64,000 bases of DNA from Pseudomonadota bacterium (GCA_020161775.1 JAIUOW010000002.1:1-64000); one strand, 5' to 3'; shown: positions 1 through 8,323, counted from the first letter of the stretch. Program-made: numbers and translations. The notes: generated by a model not told the origin, from the sequence alone.

Positions 1-124
1 ACCCATTGGGTATATCCCGCCGGCAGAAGCTGAGGCAAACTACTACCGGCAACTCGCCAGTCAGCCCTCCACGGTGGAGGCCTGACTTAAACCAACGGGC
101 CTCCATGAAACTCGGGGCGGTTCA
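1..124 (+). mobile_element. Right end of an IS3-family insertion sequence
   Basis: The left edge of the window is the 3' end of an insertion sequence. A transposase C-terminus (2-85) is followed by about 40 bp ending in CGGGGCGGTTCA at 113-124. Read inward, this end begins TGAACCGCCCCG, a terminal inverted repeat I recall from IS3-family elements of proteobacteria. The left end lies outside the window, so completeness and target duplication cannot be judged. Base composition becomes AT-richer just past the end. Confidence 0.7.
2..85 (+). CDS. IS3-family transposase OrfB, C-terminal fragment (cut by window edge)
   Basis: Only the last 27 codons are in the window; they read PIGYIPPAEAEANYYRQLAS followed by eight more residues and TGA. 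This matches the usual C-terminus of IS3-family OrfB proteins, the DDE integrase-fold half of the OrfAB transposase. The catalytic core lies upstream, so activity cannot be judged. The stop falls about 40 bp before the element's inverted repeat, which is normal for this family. Confidence 0.7.
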   Translation, partial: PIGYIPPAEAEANYYRQLASQPSTVEA

Positions 125-318
125 GTCAGATCATCAGTTAATACTTAACGAGAACTTTAACTCTGTTTGTGGTTGTACCCAGAATCTTGGCTTTTTTATA
201 GGAATTGCATTTCAACTACGTACAAGCCTGCTTTGGGCTGTTCAAAGTTGCGCGACTAGATCGCTGATTGAACAGGTATAACGCACGCCATAACTACGGA
301 TCCCTACACTGGCCTGGA
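125..318. other. AT-rich intergenic stretch without identifiable gene
   Basis: This stretch lies between the IS3 end and the stop codon of the LysR-type regulator. It is clearly AT-richer than its surroundings. No open reading frame with family resemblance, hairpin terminator or repeat was recognised. It may be target DNA of the insertion or an older remnant. Confidence 0.4.
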
Positions 319-1230
319 TCAGCCGGCGCGCCCGCCCGCCGCGCGCCAGAACGCCTGGGCCGCTGGCGTGAGGGCCCCGGCATCGCGGTACAGGCGGATG
401 TCCAGCGGCACCTGCCAGGCGGGTGCGCCGGCCGCTACCAGCCGCCTGGCGTCCAGGTCGTCCTGCACCAGTGTGGCGGGCAGCCAGGCAATGCCGCGGC
501 CGTCCACCGCCATGGTCTTGAGCACCGTGGCCAGGTGCGCCGTGACCACGGGCCGCGCACCCAGGGCCTGCAGCGCCGCGCCGTGCACGGCCTGCACCAC
601 CCGGCCGATGCCGGATTCCTGGCTGTAGGCCAGCAGCGGCACGCCGCGCGCGGCCTTGCCGTCCAGCGTGTGCAGCGGCTTGCCGCCGCGTCCGGGCGCG
701 GTGACGGGCAGCAGCGCGTCGGTCCCGACCTTGACGCTGGCCGCGCCCGCGGCGTCCAGCGCGCCGGGCGCGGCGGCATGGGCATGGCAAAGCAGGAACT
801 GCACGCGGCCTTGCTGCAGCAAGGCTTCGCACTGCTGCAGTACGTCAGACACCAGTCGCACCGGGCCCAGCGTGGTGTGCGACTCGAGCTGGCGCAGCCA
901 GCCCGGCAGGAAGGTGAACGACAGCGCATGCGTGGCCGCCAGCCGCAACGTGGCCGAGGTCGATTCGGCCACGGCCTGGGCGTCCGCCGGGATGCGCGCG
1001 GCGCGCGCCAGCATGTCGTGCGCCACGCCCAGGAACCATTCGCCCGTGGCGGTCAGCCGCGCGGGCTGCGAGCTGCGGTCAAACAGCGCCACACCCAGCC
1101 ATTCCTCCAGCGCGCGGATGCGCCGGCTGAAGGCGGGCTGCGTCAGGTGGCGCGCGTGCGCCGCACGCGAGAAGTTGCCGGCGTCGGCCAGCGCCAGGAA
1201 GTCTTCGAGCCAGGACAGGTTCAGGGTCAT
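319..1230 (-). CDS. LysR-type transcriptional regulator, probably of the adjacent tartrate dehydratase gene
   Basis: This 303-residue protein has the LysR layout. An N-terminal winged helix-turn-helix lies at about residues 1-60 (FLALADAGNFSRAAHARHLT, then QPAFSRRIRALEEWLG). It is followed by a linker helix and a periplasmic-binding-like effector domain to about residue 290. The length is typical. The gene is transcribed away from tarD with about 100 bp between the two starts, the classic arrangement in which a LysR protein controls its divergent neighbour. I infer it senses D-tartrate or a related hydroxy acid; no effector can be read from sequence. The first ATG of the frame is used because the HTH starts right after it. 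Confidence 0.88.
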   Translation of the reverse strand: MTLNLSWLEDFLALADAGNFSRAAHARHLTQPAFSRRIRALEEWLGVALFDRSSQPARLTATGEWFLGVAHDMLARAARIPADAQAVAESTSATLRLAATHALSFTFLPGWLRQLESHTTLGPVRLVSDVLQQCEALLQQGRVQFLLCHAHAAAPGALDAAGAASVKVGTDALLPVTAPGRGGKPLHTLDGKAARGVPLLAYSQESGIGRVVQAVHGAALQALGARPVVTAHLATVLKTMAVDGRGIAWLPATLVQDDLDARRLVAAGAPAWQVPLDIRLYRDAGALTPAAQAFWRAAGGRAG

Positions 1231-1331
1231 GCAGGGGCCGGTTATTCCGGGGCATCAAAGCAGAGAAAAAGGGCATTGGCGCGACGGGCGCCACCCCGCC
1301 ATCATCGCACCCTGACCCTTTGGACCGCATC

Positions 1332-2498
1332 ATGAAAATCGTTGAAATCCGCGAAAAGACCTGCCCGATCAGCTCTCCCATCCGCAATGCCTACATCGAC
1401 TTCAGCAAGATGACGCTGAGCCTGGTGGCCGTGGTGACCGACGTGGTGCGCAACGGCAAGCCGGTGATCGGCTACGGCTTCAACTCCAATGGCCGTTACG
1501 GCCAGGGCATGCTGATGCGCGAGCGCTTCATCCCCCGCGTCCTGCAGGCCGAGCCCGCGTCATTGATCGACGACGCCGGCACCAACATCGACCCGCACAA
1601 GGTCTGGACCACGATGTTCACCAACGAAAAGCCCGGCGGCCACGGCGAGCGTTCGGTGGCCATCGGCACCATCGACATGGCGATCTGGGACGCGGTCGCC
1701 AAGATCGAGGACAAGCCGCTGTACCAGTTGCTCGCGGACCGTTACGGCAACGGCCAGGCGAACCGCCGCGTGTTCGTCTATGCGGCGGGCGGCTATTACT
1801 ACCCGGGCAAGGACGACGCCCAGCTCAAGGACGAGATGCGCAGTTACCTGGACCGCGGCTACAACGTGGTCAAGATGAAGATCGGCGGTGCAAGCCTGGA
1901 CGACGATTTGCGCCGCATCGACTCGGTGCTGTCCATCCTGCAGGACGGCCAGCGCCTGGCGGTGGACGCCAATGGCCGCTTTGACCTGGACACGGCCATC
2001 GCATACGCCAAGGCGCTGTCGCAATACAACCTGTTCTGGTACGAGGAAGCAGGCGACCCGCTGGACTACGAGCTGCAGGCCACGCTGCGAAACTACTACG
2101 CCAACCCCATGGCCACGGGCGAGAACCTGTTTTCGATGCAGGACGCGCGCAACCTGATCCGCCATGGCGGCATGCGCGCCGACCGCGACTGGCTGCAGTT
2201 TGACTGTGCCCTGAGCTACGGCCTGGTGGAATACCTGCGCACGCTGGACATGCTGCGCCAGCACGGCTGGTCGGCGAGCCGCTGCATCCCGCACGGCGGC
2301 CACCAGATGTCGCTGGCCATCGCGGCCGGCCTGGGCCTGGGCGGCAACGAGTCCTACCCCGACCTGTTCCAGCCCTTCGGTGGCTTTCCTGATGGCGTGA
2401 AGGTGGAAGGCGGCCACGTGGTGCTGCCCGAGCTGCCGGGCATCGGCTTCGAAGGCAAGGCCGACCTGTACCGCGAGATGAGCGCGCTGGCGTCCTGA
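1332..2498 (+). CDS. tarD: D(-)-tartrate dehydratase (enolase superfamily)
   Basis: Predicted to dehydrate D-tartrate to oxaloacetate in the cytoplasm. The 388-residue protein closely follows the Bradyrhizobium TarD sequence as I remember it: CPISSPIRNAYIDFSKMT near the N-terminus, then GYGFNSNGRYGQG, FVYAAGGYYYPGK and GGNESYPDLFQP. Expected catalytic residues are present with a one-residue offset: the KxK lysine K183 (VKMKIGG), metal ligands D212 (AVDANGRF), E238 (FWYEE) and E264 (ATGENLF), and H321 (IPHGGHQMSL). The start is ATG at 1332; an in-frame TTG 12 bp upstream adds only four residues and is less likely. Its neighbour is the divergent LysR regulator. Related acid-sugar dehydratases are the main alternative, but the similarity is specific. 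Confidence 0.9.
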   Translation: MKIVEIREKTCPISSPIRNAYIDFSKMTLSLVAVVTDVVRNGKPVIGYGFNSNGRYGQGMLMRERFIPRVLQAEPASLIDDAGTNIDPHKVWTTMFTNEKPGGHGERSVAIGTIDMAIWDAVAKIEDKPLYQLLADRYGNGQANRRVFVYAAGGYYYPGKDDAQLKDEMRSYLDRGYNVVKMKIGGASLDDDLRRIDSVLSILQDGQRLAVDANGRFDLDTAIAYAKALSQYNLFWYEEAGDPLDYELQATLRNYYANPMATGENLFSMQDARNLIRHGGMRADRDWLQFDCALSYGLVEYLRTLDMLRQHGWSASRCIPHGGHQMSLAIAAGLGLGGNESYPDLFQPFGGFPDGVKVEGGHVVLPELPGIGFEGKADLYREMSALAS

Positions 2499-2597
2499 GC
2501 GACGCGGCCGGCGTGGGGCCGCGCGGGCGAGAGATGCAGGAGCGCGCGTTAGACTTTGCGCTTACCCCGTCTGCAACCCCGAAACCGGAAGCACCCC

Positions 2598-4439
2598 ATG
2601 GCCGCAGAAGCAGGCACCGAACTCGTCAAGGTCGTCGTCCTGCTGGCCGCGGGTGTCGTCGCGGTGCCGCTGTTCAAGCGGCTGGGCCTGGGCTCGGTGC
2701 TGGGCTACCTGGCCGCCGGGCTGGCCATCGGGCCCTTTGGCCTTGGCTTTTTCAGCGAGGCGCAAACCATCCTGCACATCGCCGAGCTGGGCGTGGTGAT
2801 GTTCCTGTTTGTCATCGGGCTGGAAATGCAGCCGACCAAGCTGTGGTCCATGCGCCGCCAGATTTTTGGCCTGGGGCTGATGCAGGTGGCGGTGTGCACC
2901 GCCTTGCTGACCGGCGTTGGCATGCTGGGCGGGCTGTCGGGCAAGGTGGCGTTCATTGCGGCGGCGGGCTTTGTGCTGTCGTCCACCGCCATCGTCATGC
3001 AACTGCTGGACGAAAGCGGCGACACCTCCACGCCGCGCGGCCAGCGCATCGTGTCCATCCTGCTGCTGGAAGACCTGGCCATCGTGCCGCTTTTGGCCAT
3101 CGTGGCCTTCATGGCCCCGGAACCGGCGCAGGCAGAGGTGTCGCGCTGGGTCACGGTGGGCGTGGCGGTGGCGGCCGTGGTGGGGCTGATTGCCGTTAGC
3201 CGCTGGCTGCTGAACCCGCTGTTTCGCGTGCTGGCCCATGCCAATGCGCGCGAGGTCATGACGGCAGCGGCGCTGCTGGTGGTGCTGGGCGCGGCGCTGG
3301 CCATGCAATGGGGCGGGCTGTCCATGGCCATGGGCGCGTTCGCCGCCGGCGTGATGCTGTCCGAGTCCACCTTCCGCCACCAGCTGGAGGCCGACATCGA
3401 GCCGTTTCGCGGCATCCTGCTGGGCCTGTTCTTCATGAGCGTGGGCATGTCGCTGGACATCCCGCTGGTGCTGGCTGACTGGAAGCTGCTGCTGGCGGCG
3501 GTGCTGTCTTACATGACGCTCAAGGGCGCGGGCATCTATGCGGTGGCGCGCATCACCAGGGCCAGCCATGGTGATGGCCTGCAGCGTGCGGCGCTGATGG
3601 CGCAGGGCGGCGAATTTGCCTTCGTGCTGTATTCGGCGGCGACCGCGGCCGGCATCGTGGACGGCAACGTCAATGCGCTGCTCACGGCGGCCATCATCCT
3701 GTCCATGGCGCTCACGCCGCTGGCCGCGCTGGCGCTGCGCTGGGTCATGCCCGCGCCACCCCCGCCCAGCATGGACGGCGTGGAAGACATCACGGCGGGC
3801 GAAGGCCAGTCGGGCAGCGTGCTGGTGATCGGCTTTGGCCGCTTTGGCCAGATCGCCAGCCAGGCGCTGCTGGCCCGGGGCATTGATGTGGTGATCATCG
3901 AGAACGACACCGACATGATCCGCGCGGCAGCGCAGTTTGGCTTCAAGGTGTTCTACGGCGACGGTACGCGGCTGGACGTGCTGCACGCCAGCGGCGCCGG
4001 CCATGCCAAGGCCATCCTGGTGTGCGTGGACAAAAAAGAGGTCACCAGCCGCATCGTCGAATTGCTCAAGCACGAATGTCCTCTCACCCCGGTGATGGCG
4101 CGCGCGTTCGACCGGCAGCACGCGATCGAGCTGATCCGCCATGGCGTGGATTTCCAGCTGCGCGAAACGTTCGAGTCGGCACTGGCGTTCGGTGCCGAGG
4201 CGCTGCGCGTGTTCGGCGTGGATGAAGAGGACATTGCCGAGGTGGCCGGGGACATCCGCCGCCGCGACGCCGAGCGGCTGCAGCTGCAGATGGCCGGCAC
4301 GCCCGTCAGCGGCGTGAACCTGATGCACGGCCAGCGCTGGCAGCCCGCGCCGCTCACGCAGCCGCAGCGCGAGGGCCGCGCGCTGAACGAAGAGGCGGCT
4401 GACGCGATCGAGGAGCGGCCGTCGGCCGGGCTTCCCTAA
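2598..4439 (+). CDS. CPA2 monovalent cation:proton antiporter, KefB/KefC type
   Basis: A 613-residue inner-membrane protein. Residues 1 to about 385 form a hydrophobic Na+/H+-exchanger domain of roughly 12 segments (GYLAAGLAIGPFGLGFFSE, MFLFVIGLEMQP). After a short linker comes a TrkA-N/RCK nucleotide-binding domain from about residue 410, with the Rossmann motif GFGRFGQ and downstream GDGTRLDVLHASG. This is the layout of glutathione-gated K+ efflux systems KefB and KefC, which protect against electrophiles by acidifying the cytoplasm. No KefF/KefG ancillary gene is adjacent. The start at 2598 places the first membrane helix at residue 8. The stop overlaps the stop of the convergent DUF2061 gene by 3 bp. 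Confidence 0.88.
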   Translation: MAAEAGTELVKVVVLLAAGVVAVPLFKRLGLGSVLGYLAAGLAIGPFGLGFFSEAQTILHIAELGVVMFLFVIGLEMQPTKLWSMRRQIFGLGLMQVAVCTALLTGVGMLGGLSGKVAFIAAAGFVLSSTAIVMQLLDESGDTSTPRGQRIVSILLLEDLAIVPLLAIVAFMAPEPAQAEVSRWVTVGVAVAAVVGLIAVSRWLLNPLFRVLAHANAREVMTAAALLVVLGAALAMQWGGLSMAMGAFAAGVMLSESTFRHQLEADIEPFRGILLGLFFMSVGMSLDIPLVLADWKLLLAAVLSYMTLKGAGIYAVARITRASHGDGLQRAALMAQGGEFAFVLYSAATAAGIVDGNVNALLTAAIILSMALTPLAALALRWVMPAPPPPSMDGVEDITAGEGQSGSVLVIGFGRFGQIASQALLARGIDVVIIENDTDMIRAAAQFGFKVFYGDGTRLDVLHASGAGHAKAILVCVDKKEVTSRIVELLKHECPLTPVMARAFDRQHAIELIRHGVDFQLRETFESALAFGAEALRVFGVDEEDIAEVAGDIRRRDAERLQLQMAGTPVSGVNLMHGQRWQPAPLTQPQREGRALNEEAADAIEERPSAGLP

Positions 4440-4672
4440 GCCGTGGCCGGCGCCGGTTCGGCGGCGTCGGCTCGCGCCACGCGATTCCAGGCTTTCTCAT
4501 GGAAGAAAAATGCCACGGCCTGCACCGAGGGCTCGATCAGGCTCAACGTGAAGGCCATCCACAGGTTGCCGGTGACCGCGTAGCCCACCAGCGCAGCCAC
4601 GGTGATGTGCAGCAGGTAGTAGCTGGCGGTTTTTTTCAGGGTGGGCAGGTGGGGGCGGATCAATCTGGACAT
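4436..4672 (-). CDS. DUF2061 small membrane protein
   Basis: A 78-residue protein, MSRLIRPHLPTLKKTASYYL and onward, with two hydrophobic segments (about residues 17-35 and 38-58). The KTASYYLLHITVAALVGYAV and SLIEPSVQAVAFFFHEKAWN signatures are those of DUF2061. The function is unknown; members are predicted inner-membrane proteins. I chose the ATG at 4672 because it is preceded by a purine-rich stretch (AAAGAG) and begins the conserved domain; an upstream in-frame ATG at 4729 would add 19 residues running through the Fur-box-like palindrome. The gene converges on, and overlaps by a few bases, the antiporter gene. Confidence 0.82.
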   Translation of the reverse strand: MSRLIRPHLPTLKKTASYYLLHITVAALVGYAVTGNLWMAFTLSLIEPSVQAVAFFFHEKAWNRVARADAAEPAPATA

Positions 4673-4697
4673 GGTGCGCTCTTTCAAAACATTGCCC

Positions 4698-4718
4698 AAA
4701 TGATAGGAATTCTCATTT
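4698..4718 (-). promoter_or_regulatory. Fur-box-like palindrome upstream of the DUF2061 gene
   Basis: On the minus strand the core reads AATGAGAATTCCTATCATT. It agrees at 15 of 17 fixed positions with the common proteobacterial Fur consensus form AATGAGAAT-N-ATT-N-TCATT. It ends 26 bp upstream of the chosen start codon, where a repressor could block transcription. The match is by eye only. Iron control of this gene is an inference. Confidence 0.5.
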
Positions 4719-4820
4719 AAAAAGGCCAATTGGCGTTCGCTACCAAGACAATAGTCCGGCGTTGGGGCCTGCGGCGAGGGCTATCATCCGCACACCTTTT
4801 AGCTAATCGGAGGATTCGCC

Positions 4821-5858
4821 ATGGGCCTGATGGACTTCATCAAGAAGCAGTTCATAGACATCATCCAGTGGACGGAAGACGGCGACGGCACGCTGGCCTG
4901 GCGCTTTCCCATGCGCGACATGGAAATCCAGAACGGCGCGTCGCTCACGGTGCGCGAATCGCAGATGGCGGTGTTCGTCAACGAGGGCAAGGTGGCCGAC
5001 GTGTTCGGCCCCGGCACCTACAAGCTCACGACCCAGACGCTGCCGGTGCTGACCTACCTGAAGAACTGGGACAAGCTGTTCGAGTCCCCGTTCAAGAGCG
5101 ACGTGTATTTCTTCAGCACGCGCCAGCAGGTGGACCAGAAATGGGGCACCCCGCAGCCCGTGACCATCCGCGACAAGGACTTTGGCGCCGTGCGTCTGCG
5201 CGCGTTTGGCAACTACAGCTTCCGCATCGCCGACCCCCGGCTGTTCCACACGGAAATCTCGGGCACCCGGGAAAGCTATGGCACCCAGGAGCTGGACGGC
5301 CAGCTGCGCGGCCTGGTGCTGCAGCACCTGTCGGACGCCATTGCGCAAAGCGGCATTCCGTTCCTGGACCTCGCAGCCAACCAGATTGAATTTGCCAAGG
5401 CACTGTCCACCGAGCTGGCGCCGGCGTTTGCGGCCATCGGCCTGCAGCTGGACGGCATGACGGTGCAGAACGTGTCGCTGCCCGAGGAACTGCAGAAGAT
5501 CCTGGACCAGAAGATCGGCATGGGCATGGTCGGCAACGACATGGGCAAGTTCATGCAGTATCAGACCGCGCAGGCCATACCCAAATTTGCCGAAGGCGGC
5601 GCGGGTGGCGGCGGAGGCATCGCGGGTGATGCCATGGGCCTGGGCGCGGGCGTGGCGCTGGGCCAGGTGCTGGCGCAGAACCTGCAGCAGGGGCTGCAGG
5701 GCGGGGCAGCGCAGGCCGGCCAGGCCGCGGCCGCCGCCATCAAGCCCGAGGACGTGATGGCCACGCTGGAGAAGCTGGGTGAACTCAAGGCCAAGGGCAT
5801 CCTGACGGACGAAGAGTTCAGCGCCAAAAAGGCCGAGCTGCTGAAGAAGCTGGTGTAG
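4821..5858 (+). CDS. SPFH-domain protein with C-terminal SHOCT domain
   Basis: A 345-residue protein. Residues 1 to about 240 form an SPFH (band 7)-like domain of the 'virion core protein' type (MGLMDFIKKQFIDIIQW, FGPGTYKLTTQTLPVL, VQNVSLPEELQKILDQKIG). A glycine/alanine-rich linker (about 250-305) follows, then a C-terminal SHOCT motif (ELKAKGILTDEEFSAKKAEL). SPFH proteins scaffold membrane microdomains; SHOCT pairs commonly occur on membrane-associated oligomeric proteins. There is no obvious transmembrane helix, so peripheral association is likely. SD GGAGG sits 7 bp before the ATG. It heads a co-directional run with DUF4178, DUF350, speE and a flavin oxidase. Confidence 0.85.
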   Translation: MGLMDFIKKQFIDIIQWTEDGDGTLAWRFPMRDMEIQNGASLTVRESQMAVFVNEGKVADVFGPGTYKLTTQTLPVLTYLKNWDKLFESPFKSDVYFFSTRQQVDQKWGTPQPVTIRDKDFGAVRLRAFGNYSFRIADPRLFHTEISGTRESYGTQELDGQLRGLVLQHLSDAIAQSGIPFLDLAANQIEFAKALSTELAPAFAAIGLQLDGMTVQNVSLPEELQKILDQKIGMGMVGNDMGKFMQYQTAQAIPKFAEGGAGGGGGIAGDAMGLGAGVALGQVLAQNLQQGLQGGAAQAGQAAAAAIKPEDVMATLEKLGELKAKGILTDEEFSAKKAELLKKLV

Positions 5859-5870
5859 CAGGCAAAGCCT

Positions 5871-5942
5871 GTCATCCCGGGCTTGACCCGGGATCCATGT
5901 TGGCACGCCAACGTCTGGATTGCGGGTCAGGCCCGCAATGAC
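5871..5942. repeat. Palindromic REP-like element, copy 1
   Basis: The element is bounded by GTCAT and ATGAC. It contains two small hairpins, CCCGG-GCTTGA-CCCGGG type at the left and GCGGGTCAGGCCCGC at the right, around the conserved word GGATCCATGT. A second copy with the same ends lies at 27851-27937. Here it sits between the SPFH stop and the DUF4178 start, so it is transcribed within the probable operon. Confidence 0.75.
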
Positions 5943-5952
5943 AGGAATCCCG

Positions 5953-7470
5953 ATGGCCACCGAACCCACCCCCCACCGCGCCTACCGCGCTCCCTGCCCC
6001 GGCTGCGGCGCGCCGGTTGAATTCCGCAGCGCCCAGTCCACGCATGCGGTGTGCGGCTACTGCCGCAGCACGGTGGTGCGCGACGGCGACGTGCTCAAGC
6101 GCGTGGGCAAGATGGCCGAGCTGTTTGACGACCACAGCCCGCTGCAGCTGCAGGCCAGCGGACATTGGCAGGGCCGCGCCTTCACGCTGGTGGGCCGGCT
6201 GCAATACAAGTCGCCCGCTGGCACCTGGACCGAATGGGAGGCGCTGCTGGACGATGGCAGCATGGCGACGCTGGCCGAAGACAACGGCGCGTATGTGTTC
6301 AGTGTGCCGGCTGCCATGCACCGCGAAGTGCCCGCGGCCGACAGGTTCCGCGTGGGCGCCATCACCGCCATCGGTGGCAAGCCGTTCAGCATTGCCAGCA
6401 ATGACCAGGCCGTGCTGGTGGCCGCGCAGGGCGAGCTGCCGCACCTGCCGCCGCTGGGCCAGCCGTTTGCGTTTGTGGAGTTGCGCAGCGCCGAGGGCGA
6501 GGTGCTCGGCATCGACTACGGCACGCAGCCGCCGTCGGTCTCGCGTGGGCGGGCGGTGCTGCTGGAGGAACTCAAGCTCAGCGGCCTGCGCGACGACATG
6601 GTCAAGCAGGAGCGCGGCCGGCAGTTCGCCTGCCCCCACTGCGGCGCGCCGGTGGAAGTGACCCTGGCCAACAGCAAGGCCATCACCTGCCGCTCGTGCA
6701 ACAGCCTGATTGACCTGGATTCCGGCATGGGCGCACAGCTGCGCCACGCCATCCAGGACGAGCCGGTGCAGCCCATCATCCCGCTGGGCAGCACGGGCCA
6801 GCTGCAGGGTGTGCAGTGGCAGGTGGTGGGCTTCCAGCACCGGCTGGGCCATGACCCGCAGGAGGAAGACGCGGAGCACTTCGGCTGGGACGAGTATTTG
6901 CTGTACCACCCCAAGCGCGGCTTCAGCTTCCTGGTGGACAGCGAAGAGGGCTGGAGCATGGTCAAGCCCACCACGGGCGCGCCGCAGTTGTCTGGCAACG
7001 GGCAAAGCGCCAGCTACCTGGGCAGCACGTACAAGCTGGAGTACAGCTACGAGGCCGAGACAACCTATGTGGCAGGCGAGTTTTACTGGCAGGTCGCGCG
7101 CGGGCAAAAGACCTTCAACCGCGACTTCGCCAAGGGCAAGGCGCTGCTGTCCATGGAGCAGACGCCGGCCGAGATCACCTGGTCCAGCGGCAGCCGCATG
7201 GAAGCGGACGCCATCATCAAGGCCTTTGGCCTGCAGGATAAAGCGGACCTGCTCAAGCGCACCGATGCCGCGCCTGTCAGCGCATCATCGGGCGTGGGCT
7301 GCATGACGGTGATTGTGCTGGCGCTCATCCTGCTGGTCTTCCTGGCGGTGTTGCGCGGCTGCATAGCCTCGTGCGACCCGCAGCGCGAGAACTGCAGCAG
7401 CTCGGGCAGCACCTGGCGTTCGGGCGGCGGCTCCTACGGCGGCTATTCCAGTGGCGGCAGCCACAAATGA
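5953..7470 (+). CDS. DUF4178-domain protein with zinc ribbons and C-terminal membrane anchor
   Basis: A 505-residue protein of unknown function. It opens with a zinc-ribbon-like CPGCGAP ... CGYCRS pair (about residues 16-37). A DUF4178 domain follows (SGHWQGRAFTLVGRLQYK, TEWEALLDDGSMATLAEDNG), then a second ribbon CPHCGAP ... CRSCNS (about 226-246). A second DUF4178-like unit follows (WQVVGFQHRLGHDPQEEDAE, WDEYLLYHPKRGFSFLVDSE). Near the C-terminus lie one transmembrane helix (MTVIVLALILLVFLAVL) and a Ser/Gly-rich tail. The start is ATG 5953, the first that excludes residues encoded by the REP element. DUF4178 genes recur beside DUF350 and aminopropyltransferase genes in other bacteria; a membrane-stress role is inferred from that context. 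Confidence 0.85.
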   Translation: MATEPTPHRAYRAPCPGCGAPVEFRSAQSTHAVCGYCRSTVVRDGDVLKRVGKMAELFDDHSPLQLQASGHWQGRAFTLVGRLQYKSPAGTWTEWEALLDDGSMATLAEDNGAYVFSVPAAMHREVPAADRFRVGAITAIGGKPFSIASNDQAVLVAAQGELPHLPPLGQPFAFVELRSAEGEVLGIDYGTQPPSVSRGRAVLLEELKLSGLRDDMVKQERGRQFACPHCGAPVEVTLANSKAITCRSCNSLIDLDSGMGAQLRHAIQDEPVQPIIPLGSTGQLQGVQWQVVGFQHRLGHDPQEEDAEHFGWDEYLLYHPKRGFSFLVDSEEGWSMVKPTTGAPQLSGNGQSASYLGSTYKLEYSYEAETTYVAGEFYWQVARGQKTFNRDFAKGKALLSMEQTPAEITWSSGSRMEADAIIKAFGLQDKADLLKRTDAAPVSASSGVGCMTVIVLALILLVFLAVLRGCIASCDPQRENCSSSGSTWRSGGGSYGGYSSGGSHK

Positions 7471-7509
7471 ATACACAGGTCTTTTTCATGTATCCAACCG
7501 GAGGTCATC

Positions 7510-7731
7510 ATGGGTTTTGAATGGCTGAAAGCAGGGGCCTTCTTCGGCTCCATCGTGTACGCGCTGGTCGGCGTGGTGGTGTTCTGGCTGAGCTTCATCG
7601 TCATCGACAAGATCACGCCCTACAACCTGTGGGAAGAGATCGTGGAGAAGCAGAACGTGGCGTTGGGCATCGTTGTGGGCGCCATGAGCCTGGGCATTTC
7701 CATCATCGTTGCGGCGGCTGTGCACGGATGA
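7510..7731 (+). CDS. DUF350 (YjfL-type) small membrane protein
   Basis: A 73-residue inner-membrane protein with two hydrophobic helices (about residues 8-30 and 50-70) separated by ITPYNLWEEIVEKQNVALGI. The pattern VVFWLSFIVIDKITPYNLWE followed by a GAMSLGISIIVAAAVHG end is typical of DUF350. In enterobacteria the family member YjfL lies in the PspA-like yjf operon. A GGAGG ribosome site is placed 7 bp before the ATG. It is 39 bp after the DUF4178 stop, so co-transcription is likely. About 590 bp of repeat DNA separates it from speE downstream. Confidence 0.85.
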   Translation: MGFEWLKAGAFFGSIVYALVGVVVFWLSFIVIDKITPYNLWEEIVEKQNVALGIVVGAMSLGISIIVAAAVHG

Positions 7732-7771
7732 CGCCTTGGCTGTTGTTCTGTAGCGCTCGTTGCATCGAGAG

Positions 7772-8014
7772 GCAAAGCTGCGCGGCTGGGCGCACCGGCC
7801 TGGCGGCTTCACTGGAACGGTCGCCTGCGGCGACTCCCCTGCGCTGCTCAGGGTTCGGTCGCACTGCGGAACTCGCTACGCGCTGCGCGCTGCGCTCGGA
7901 CAGCCGCAGTGAGTCAGAGCACGAAGCGCGCTGGCGCGCGCCGACACTCTCCCTTGCGCTGCTCGGCGTCCCAGAGGCGCCGCCAGGCCGGTGCGCCCAG
8001 CCGCGCAGCTTTGC
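7772..8014. repeat. Large palindromic element, locus A unit 1 (243 bp, 36-bp perfect terminal inverted repeats)
   Basis: The left arm 7772-7807 begins GCAAAGCTGCGCGGCTGGGC. The right arm 7979-8014 is its exact reverse complement over 36 bp. The 171-bp interior contains further short GC-rich hairpins such as CGCGCTGGCGCGCG. It is homologous to 36885-37127 in inverse orientation, with identical total length. The interior is also related to unit 2 (8056-8299) read on the other strand. No real coding sequence is present. Together with unit 2 it fills the 592-bp gap between the DUF350 and speE genes. Confidence 0.88.
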
Positions 8015-8055
8015 AGAGGCGTTGCTGATACGCCAACGGTGGTGTACTTGGGTCC

Positions 8056-8299
8056 GGGGTTCGCGACGGGCGGTGTGCGGCGGGGCGATTTCTGCGGTGG
8101 CGAGAAGCGCAGGGGGGAGTGTTGGCGCGCGCAGCGCGCAACGTGCACATGCTCGCTGCGGCTGTCTGAGCGGAATGGAGCGAAGCGCAATGCAGCGAGT
8201 TCCGCAGCGCAACCGACCCCCGAGCATCGCAGCGGAGTTTTCGCGAAGCGAAAGCCACCGCAGTATGAGCCCCGCCGCACACCGCCCGCCGCGAACCCC
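8056..8299. repeat. Large palindromic element, locus A unit 2 (244 bp, 31-bp terminal inverted repeats)
   Basis: The left arm 8056-8086 and right arm 8269-8299 are inverted repeats matching at 30 of 31 positions; the inner part reads GGGCGGTGTGCGGCGGGGC. Its reverse complement aligns with 36601-36844, which has the same length. The spacer to unit 1 is 41 bp. The right end lies only 24 bp from the proposed speE start, so the element would supply most of that gene's immediate upstream region. Confidence 0.87.
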
Positions 8300-8323
8300 G
8301 CGAGAGCGACAGCAAACTCCAAC

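Noticed and set aside
268-1335. 355-codon plus-strand frame opposite the LysR gene
   Set aside because: No domain features; the minus strand has a complete LysR protein.
2562-4328. 588-codon open frame antisense to the antiporter
   Set aside because: Low-complexity His/Gln/Arg/Ala composition and no start context; the sense strand encodes a complete CPA2 antiporter.
7991-8323. N-terminal extension of speE through the repeat
   Set aside because: The 111 extra residues come from repeat DNA and precede an otherwise normal N-terminal membrane helix; the GTG at 8324 is preferred.
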